Shown here: positions 6,335-11,511 of the stretch, one piece after another
Position numbering within the stretch: position 1 is the first letter of the stretch
Layout of the letters: every line of letters starts with the position of its first letter
NCBI GenBank assembly: GCA_027620395.1
Contig: JAQBZY010000013.1
Span: 1-11,511, forward strand
DNA length: 11,511 nucleotides
Direction of reading: 5' to 3'
From: Pseudomonadota bacterium
GTDB lineage: Bacteria; Pseudomonadota; Alphaproteobacteria; Rhodospirillales; Casp-alpha2
Made by a program: the position numbers and the translations under genes
Notes under the pieces: generated by a model
What the model was told of the DNA's origin: nothing
Databases searched by the model: none
The model's input: only the letters and a program-made list of their open reading frames with translations

Positions 6335-8696
6335 ATGGGAAAAACGTTGAACCAAGTGCAAACGGCCCGATCCACCTCAAGCCATCGATCCCAGGGTATG
6401 AATTTCCGATGCCGACTCGATGACCCTTCGCTCCGCGCCCCGCCGCGTGCGCGGCCAGCGCCGCCAGCGTTACCATGTCGCTCACCGTGGCACCCATCGG
6501 GATGATCTGTACTGGCTTGGCGAGGCCGGTCAGGATCGGCCCCAGCACAGTCGCGCCGCCGACCGCCGCTAAAAGTTTGGTCGAGATTTGCGAACTGTGC
6601 AGGCCCGGCATGATCAGGACGTTGGCGGTATCCTTGAGCCGGCAAAACGGATACAACCCGAGCAGTTCCTTGTTGAGCGCGACGTCCACGGCCATCTCGC
6701 CGTCGTATTGGAAACTGGCGCCGCGGGCATCGAGGATCCGCACCGCTTCCTTGACCACCTCGGCGCGGGGAAGTTCGGGATAGCCGAAGTTGGCAAACGA
6801 AATCAGCGCCACCCGGGGCTCGTGTCCGAACCGCCGCACTTCCGCCGCGACCTGCTCGGCGATGGTCGCCAATTGCTCGGCGTCGGGCGATTCATGCACT
6901 GCCGTGTCGGCAACGAACAAAGTCCGCTCGCGGTCGATGACGATGGACAGGCCGAACACGCTGCCGCTGTCGGCGGTTCCCATCACGGCGGTGATATCTT
7001 CGAGAGCCTGGTGATAATTGCGGCTCAAGCCGGTCACCATGGCGTCGGCGTCACCGGTTGCCACCATGCAGGCGGCAAAGACATTGCGGTCCTGGTTGAC
7101 CAGGCGTTGACAATCCCGCTTCAGCTTGCCGCGCCGCTGCAGCCGGCCATAAAGATACTTCGCATAGTCGGCGTTTCTGGAACTGAGCCGGGCATTGTGA
7201 ATTTCGATGCCATCGATGTCGGTGAGGCCGAGGCTGGCGACGGCGGCTCGGATTTTTTCCTCGCGGCCGACCAAAATCGGCGTGCCGTATCCGGCGTTCC
7301 GGAAGGCGACGGCGGCGCGGATGCTTTTTTCTTCCTCGCCTTCAGCGAATACCACCCGGCGCGGCTGATGGCGCACCTGATCGAGGATCGCTTGCAGGTT
7401 GCCGGCGATCGGATTGAGTCTCGCCGAAAGCTCGGCCGTATAGGCCGTCATGTCGATGATCGGCCGGCGGGCGACGCCGGACTCCATCGCCGCCCTGGCC
7501 ACCGCCTGCGGCACGGCGACGATCAGGCGTGGATCGAACGGCGTCGGAATCAGATATTCCGGGCCATAGCGCAAATGCACGCCGGCGTATGCCGCATCGA
7601 CCTCGTCCGGCACGTCTTCTCTGGCCAACTGCGCCAAGGATTTGGCGGCGGCGATCTTCATCTCGTCATTGATGCGCCGGGCTCGGACATCCAAGGCGCC
7701 ACGAAAGATATAAGGAAACCCCAGGACATTGTTGACCTGGTTCGGATAGTCGGATCGGCCGGTGGCGATGATCGCATCGTCGCGCACCGCCTTGACGTCC
7801 TCCGGCGTGATTTCGGGATCGGGATTGGCCATTGCGAAAATGATCGGATTCTTGGCCATCGACGCGACCATGTCCTGGCTAACCGCGCCCTTCACCGAAA
7901 GACCGACGAAGACATCGGCGCCCCGCATGGCATCGGCAAGCGACCGGGCATCGGTCTTGGCGGCGTGCGCCGACTTCCATTGGTTCATGCCGTCCTTGCG
8001 GCCTTGGTAGATGACCCCCTTGGAATCGCACATCACGACGTTGTCGCTCTTGACCCCCATCTGCTTGAACAGATCGGCGCAGGCAATCGACGCCGCGCCG
8101 GCGCCGTTGAGGACGATCTTGGCGCTCGACATCGAACGGCCGGTCAACTCAAGCGCGTTGATCAGCGCCGCGGACGTGATGATGGCGGTGCCGTGCTGAT
8201 CGTCGTGGAATACCGGCACATCCAATAGCTCGCGCAGTTGTTCCTCGATCATGAAGCATTCGGGGGCCTTGATGTCTTCCAGATTGACGCCGCCGAAGCT
8301 GTTGCCGAACAACTTGACGCTTTGCACGAATTCGTCGACGTCCTCGGAGAAGATCTCGATGTTGATGCCGTCGACATCGGCGAAGCGTTTAAATAGGACC
8401 GACTTGCCTTCCATCACCGGCTTGGCTGCCAGCGGACCGATGTTGCCGAGACCCAAGACGGCGGTGCCGTTCGAGATCACGGCGACGGTGTTGCCGCGGT
8501 TGGTGTAGTCATAGACGGTGTTTTCGTCTTTAAAGATGGCAAGGCAGGGCGCCGCGACGCCTGGTGAATATGCCAGCGTCAGGTCACGCTGCGTGGTCAG
8601 GGGTTTGGTGGCGTGAATTTCGACTTTGCCGGGCCGGCCCCTGGCATGCATGCGGAGCGCCTCGGCGTACATAAGCTCGTTGGACCGTTCGTCCAT
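6333..8696 (-). CDS. maeB: NADP-dependent malic enzyme with C-terminal phosphotransacetylase-like domain
   Basis: This is a 787-residue MaeB-type enzyme that decarboxylates malate oxidatively to pyruvate in the cytoplasm, usually making NADPH. The N-terminal malic domain shows LAYSPGVAAPC (41-51) with likely catalytic Tyr43, GKSVLFKRFADVDGIN (97-112) with Lys98, and metal ligands Glu140, Asp141 and Asp166 in NLEDIKAPE and VFHDDQHGTA. The nucleotide fold has LNGAGAAS (196-203), then FAMANPDPEITPEDV. From about residue 437 a phosphotransacetylase-like domain runs to about 747 (RRVVFAEGEEEKS, ANVLIMPGLHSS, QIIPMGATVSDMV). In this family that domain binds acetyl-CoA as a regulator rather than acting as an enzyme. 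A further 40 residues (748-787) exceed the usual end. The ATG at 8696 follows a GGGGGGA stretch 4 nt upstream. NADP rather than NAD preference is inferred from family. The gene is divergent from mutS and leads into phoX. Confidence 0.95.
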   Translation of the reverse strand: MDERSNELMYAEALRMHARGRPGKVEIHATKPLTTQRDLTLAYSPGVAAPCLAIFKDENTVYDYTNRGNTVAVISNGTAVLGLGNIGPLAAKPVMEGKSVLFKRFADVDGINIEIFSEDVDEFVQSVKLFGNSFGGVNLEDIKAPECFMIEEQLRELLDVPVFHDDQHGTAIITSAALINALELTGRSMSSAKIVLNGAGAASIACADLFKQMGVKSDNVVMCDSKGVIYQGRKDGMNQWKSAHAAKTDARSLADAMRGADVFVGLSVKGAVSQDMVASMAKNPIIFAMANPDPEITPEDVKAVRDDAIIATGRSDYPNQVNNVLGFPYIFRGALDVRARRINDEMKIAAAKSLAQLAREDVPDEVDAAYAGVHLRYGPEYLIPTPFDPRLIVAVPQAVARAAMESGVARRPIIDMTAYTAELSARLNPIAGNLQAILDQVRHQPRRVVFAEGEEEKSIRAAVAFRNAGYGTPILVGREEKIRAAVASLGLTDIDGIEIHNARLSSRNADYAKYLYGRLQRRGKLKRDCQRLVNQDRNVFAACMVATGDADAMVTGLSRNYHQALEDITAVMGTADSGSVFGLSIVIDRERTLFVADTAVHESPDAEQLATIAEQVAAEVRRFGHEPRVALISFANFGYPELPRAEVVKEAVRILDARGASFQYDGEMAVDVALNKELLGLYPFCRLKDTANVLIMPGLHSSQISTKLLAAVGGATVLGPILTGLAKPVQIIPMGATVSDMVTLAALAAHAAGRGAKGHRVGIGNSYPGIDGLRWIGPFALGSTFFP

Positions 8697-8837
8697 GATA
8701 TCCCCCCAGCGGACTGATTTCGCCGGCCGCTTGGCGCGGCGTCTCGGCGGTCGTTGACGTTACGTGCTCCCGACGTGATCGCGGCCCAGGGCACAAGTTT
8801 ATTCAGGGTATATTCTGGCATGCGGCTCGGAAAGTGC

Positions 8838-8850
8838 AACGCCGGGCGTT
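8838..8850. repeat. 13-bp palindrome AACGCCGGGCGTT
   Basis: AACGCC and GGCGTT form a perfect 6-bp inverted repeat around a single G. It lies upstream of mutS between the AT-rich core and the leader hairpin. It could be a protein-binding site or a chance palindrome in GC-rich DNA. Confidence 0.4.
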
Positions 8851-8873
8851 ACGGACCGGACCGGCTGTGCTAA

Positions 8874-8898
8874 GGTCCGCGGCCCCTGGCGGCGGACC
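8874..8898 (+). repeat. Inverted repeat / RNA hairpin in the mutS leader
   Basis: GGTCCGC (8874-8880) and GCGGACC (8892-8898) pair perfectly over 7 bp. Beyond one G-G mismatch, GCC (8882-8884) pairs with GGC (8888-8890) around a CCT loop. In RNA this would be a stable GC-rich stem 27 nt before the mutS ATG and 6 nt before the purine-rich AGAAGGA. No T-run follows, so it is not a terminator. A role in message stability or translation control is inference. Confidence 0.5.
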
Positions 8899-8925
8899 GA
8901 AACTAGAAGGACGCACGGCTCTACC

Positions 8926-11511
8926 ATGCCCGATCAGACGGTCGACACCGACGGCGCCATGACGCCGATGATGGCGCAATATCTGGCGATCAAGCGGGCG
9001 CATCCGGACAGCATGCTGTTCTACCGCATGGGCGACTTCTACGAACTTTTTTTTGATGATGCGGTGGCGGCGAGTGCCGCCTTGGATATCGCGTTAACCA
9101 AACGCGGCAAGCATTTGGGCGACGACATCCCGATGTGCGGGGTCCCGGTGCATAGCCACGAGGTCTATCTCAACCGGTTGATCCGCAAGGGTTTCCGGGT
9201 CGCAATTTGCGAGCAGATGGAAGACCCGGCGGAAGCCCGCAAGCGCGGCGCCAAGGCCGTTGTGAACCGCGGCGTCGCCAGGATCGTGACGCCAGGCACC
9301 ATCACCGAGGAAACGCTTTTAGAAGCACGGCGCGCCAACTATCTGGCCGCCGTTGCGCAGGCCCAGGGCGAGGCTGGGATTGCCTGGATCGATGTATCGA
9401 CCGGCGAGATGAAAACCCAAGCCGCGGCGCCCAGCGAGCTGGCGGCGGTGCTGGCCAGGATCCAGCCCGGCGAGGCCCTCGTTCCCGATTCGCTGTTGGC
9501 CCTGGGCGCGCTGCAAGCGGCGTGGCGCGAATTGCAGGACCGCCTGACGCCCTTACCGCAAAGCCGCTTCGACAGTGAAAACGGCAAGCGCCGTCTGCAG
9601 GCATTGTTTGGCGTCGCGACCTTGGATGCCTACGGCGACTTTTCCAGGGCCGAAGTCGCCGCCGCCGGCGCATTGGTCGACTATATCGAGTTGACCCAAA
9701 AGGGCCGGATGCCCCGGATCGCGCCGCCGGTCCGGGTAGTCCCCGGCAGCCTTCTCGAAATCGATGCCGCGACACGGCGCAATCTTGAGCTGGTCGAGAC
9801 CATGTCAGGCGAGCGTCGCGGCAGCCTTTTAAGCGCCATCGACGCCACCATCACCGGCGCCGGCGCCCGGCTGTTGGCGGCCAGACTGGCGGCGCCGTTG
9901 ACCGACCCCGAGAGCATCGCCACCAGACTGGATGGGATCGGTGCATTCTTCGATGATCCGTCGCTTCGCCAAGAATTGCGCGATCGGCTCAAAGAAGTGC
10001 CCGATATGGCGCGGGCCTTGGCCCGGATCTCGCTCGACCGTGGCGGACCCAGGGATCTGGCGGCGATCAGAGACGGGCTGTCCGCGGCCGGAACCATGAA
10101 ATCGCGGCTCGCAACCGGGCAAGGTCTAGCCGGCGGTGCCGTGTTCGCCGATCTCGCCCAGAAGCTAGGCGATCACGAGGAAACGATTGCCGGGCTTGCC
10201 GATGCGCTCTCGGCCGATTTGCCGGTATCGACGGCGGCCGGCGGCTTCATCAGGCGCGGCTATAACGTCAGGCTCGACGAACTGGTCGCGCTTCGCGACG
10301 AGAGCCGGCGCCTGATCGCGGCCCTGCAGGTCAAATATGCCGAGATGACCGGCGTTGCCGCCTTGAAGGTGCGGCAAAACAATGTGCTCGGGTTCTATAT
10401 CGAAGTGACCGCGAAGCAGGCCGACGCCGTCCCGACCGGCGATGGCTCGCCGTTCATCCATCGCCAGACCATGGCCAGCGCGGTCCGCTATTCGACCGTC
10501 GAACTGGGCGATCTCGAGGCGGAAATCGCCCGCGCCGCCGATCGGTCGCTGTCGCTCGAGCTCGAGTTGTTAAAGGAATTGAGCGAGCGCGTATTGGCTG
10601 TCAGCGACGGCATCGATCGGGCGGCACAGGCGGTGGCGGAAATCGATCTCAACACCGCCATGGCCGAAATCGCCGTCGAGCGGCGCTATTGCCGTCCCGT
10701 CGTCGATGCCGGCGATGGGTTCGAGATCGTCGCCGGCCGTCACCCGGTGGTCGAGCCGGCCTTGGCCCGGAGCGGCGGCGGTGGGTTCATCGCCAACGAT
10801 TGCCGATTGGGTGGTGCAGACGACAGCGGCGGCCGGCCGGATGGCGGCCGGTTGTGGCTCTTGACCGGCCCCAACATGGCCGGCAAAAGCACTTTTCTCA
10901 GGCAGAACGCGCTGATCGCGATCATGGCCCAGGCCGGCCTTTATGTGCCTGCGACATCGGCCCGGATCGGGGCCGTCGACCGGCTGTTTTCCAGGGTCGG
11001 CGCCGCTGACGATCTGGCCCGTGGCCGCTCGACCTTCATGGTCGAAATGGTCGAAACGGCGGCAATCCTGCATCAAGCGGGGCCGAAGTCCTTGGTCATT
11101 CTGGACGAGATCGGGCGCGGCACTTCGACATTCGACGGGCTGTCAATCGCCTGGGCAGTGGTCGAGCATCTGCACGAGGTCAACCGTTGCCGGGGTATGT
11201 TCGCGACCCACTATCACGAATTGACGGCGCTTGCCGAGCGCCTGGGCGGCCTCGAATGCCATACCATGCGGGTCAAGGAATGGCAGGGCGATGTCGTCTT
11301 CCTGCACGAGGTCGCCGCCGGCGTGGCCGACCGGTCCTACGGAATTCACGTCGGCGAGCTTGCGGGGCTGCCGCCAACTGTCATTTCGCGAGCGGAACAA
11401 ATATTGCAGGAGCTTGAAAGCGCCGATTCCGGTGCCGCTGGAAAGCTCGCCGCTGACCTGCCGCTGTTCGCTGCCGCCCCACGGCGCCCGCCCAAACACG
11501 TCGAGGCGCCG
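8926..11511 (+). CDS. mutS: DNA mismatch repair ATPase MutS, 3' partial
   Basis: MutS recognises base mismatches and small loops in newly replicated DNA and, with ATP and MutL, starts repair. The 862 codons seen are open to the window edge. The mismatch-reading motif F38-Y39-E40 (MGDFYELF) matches E. coli F36-Y37-E38. Connector, core and clamp regions follow. The ATPase domain has Walker A GPNMAGKS (648-655), Walker [13 protein letters not shown] with D727-E728, and [22 protein letters not shown], from the helix-turn-helix dimer contact, comes next. Walker A and B lie 34 residues later than in E. coli (853 residues), so roughly 25-30 residues are probably cut off. A Gly/Asp-rich linker (629-641) lies just before Walker A. 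The ATG at 8926 is the only start near the homology, yet the nearest strong Shine-Dalgarno, AGAAGGA (8905-8911), is 14 nt away, which is unusually far. The next in-frame ATG is codon 12. Confidence 0.97.
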   Translation, partial: MPDQTVDTDGAMTPMMAQYLAIKRAHPDSMLFYRMGDFYELFFDDAVAASAALDIALTKRGKHLGDDIPMCGVPVHSHEVYLNRLIRKGFRVAICEQMEDPAEARKRGAKAVVNRGVARIVTPGTITEETLLEARRANYLAAVAQAQGEAGIAWIDVSTGEMKTQAAAPSELAAVLARIQPGEALVPDSLLALGALQAAWRELQDRLTPLPQSRFDSENGKRRLQALFGVATLDAYGDFSRAEVAAAGALVDYIELTQKGRMPRIAPPVRVVPGSLLEIDAATRRNLELVETMSGERRGSLLSAIDATITGAGARLLAARLAAPLTDPESIATRLDGIGAFFDDPSLRQELRDRLKEVPDMARALARISLDRGGPRDLAAIRDGLSAAGTMKSRLATGQGLAGGAVFADLAQKLGDHEETIAGLADALSADLPVSTAAGGFIRRGYNVRLDELVALRDESRRLIAALQVKYAEMTGVAALKVRQNNVLGFYIEVTAKQADAVPTGDGSPFIHRQTMASAVRYSTVELGDLEAEIARAADRSLSLELELLKELSERVLAVSDGIDRAAQAVAEIDLNTAMAEIAVERRYCRPVVDAGDGFEIVAGRHPVVEPALARSGGGGFIANDCRLGGADDSGGRPDGGRLWLLTGPNMAGKSTFLRQNALIAIMAQAGLYVPATSARIGAVDRLFSRVGAADDLARGRSTFMVEMVETAAILHQAGPKSLVILDEIGRGTSTFDGLSIAWAVVEHLHEVNRCRGMFATHYHELTALAERLGGLECHTMRVKEWQGDVVFLHEVAAGVADRSYGIHVGELAGLPPTVISRAEQILQELESADSGAAGKLAADLPLFAAAPRRPPKHVEAP

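Larger units (their letters stand above)
8697..8925. promoter_or_regulatory. Divergent maeB-mutS intergenic region
   Basis: This 229-bp region must hold promoters for maeB (minus) and mutS (plus). It is GC-rich except for an AT-rich core at 8796-8815. The core contains TATATT (8809-8814), a 5-of-6 match to a plus-strand -10 box, but no good -35 partner was found. A second weak pair towards mutS is TTACGG (8849-8854) and TAAGGT (8871-8876) with a 16-nt spacer. Neither is convincing. The mutS leader also contains the palindrome and the hairpin listed separately. Confidence 0.35.

Noticed and set aside
6326..6361. TTG start at 6361 for phoX inside maeB
   Set aside because: The ATG at 6325 has GAGG at 5-nt spacing, and 12 extra residues would push the Tat-like leader further from the N-terminus.
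6326..6700. PHO box upstream of phoX
   Set aside because: I looked for CTGTCAT-like direct repeats spaced 11 bp apart and saw none. The sequence is coding for maeB.
6588..8228. Long open frame (546 residues) on the plus strand opposite maeB
   Set aside because: It is a shadow of the maeB codons. It is rich in His, Arg, Gly and Asp, has no recognisable domain, and the minus-strand frame is plainly a conserved enzyme.
1..11511. Mobile elements, CRISPR arrays, tRNA or rRNA genes, phage or defence islands
   Set aside because: No transposase or integrase, terminal repeats, spaced direct repeats or RNA-gene sequence was seen. Every long stretch is a conserved housekeeping or envelope gene.

Overview
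The window is dense, GC-rich coding DNA with no mobile elements, CRISPR arrays, or tRNA or rRNA genes. It reads as a stretch of chromosome from an alphaproteobacterium, probably Rhodospirillales-like. The support is protein style (pyrophosphatase, two-domain malic enzyme, MutS), the strong G/C bias at third codon positions, and the malic enzyme gene lying divergent from mutS, an arrangement I recall from that class. No taxonomic search was possible.

Region 1 (1-3103) is a cell-envelope block. It holds the C-terminal part of a family 9 glycosyltransferase with a four-cysteine cluster. An AmpG-like muropeptide permease follows, joined to it by a 4-nt start/stop overlap. A second family 9 glycosyltransferase, on the minus strand, overlaps the 3' end of ampG tail to tail. 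Together these suggest assembly of LPS or another surface glycan alongside peptidoglycan recycling.

Region 2 (3104-4411) starts with a short divergent intergenic region. It leads into a two-gene plus-strand operon of family I inorganic pyrophosphatase (ppa) and a GTG-started macro-domain ADP-ribosyl hydrolase. The operon ends facing a minus-strand gene, with a GC-rich hairpin terminator candidate between them.

Region 3 (4412-8696, minus strand) is a two-gene operon: NADP-type malic enzyme fused to a phosphotransacetylase-like domain (maeB), then a large PhoX/DUF839 protein with a Tat-like leader. The maeB stop codon overlaps the phoX ribosome binding site, so translation of the two genes is probably coupled.

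Region 4 (8697-11511) is a 229-bp divergent regulatory region with a small palindrome and a good hairpin in the mutS leader. Next comes mutS, running off the right edge with only its last few dozen codons missing.

I found no clear novel system. The points most worth a second look are the maeB-phoX coupling, the ppa-macrodomain pairing, the roughly 40-residue tail on MaeB, and the hairpin in front of mutS. No stretch longer than 300 bases lacks a gene.
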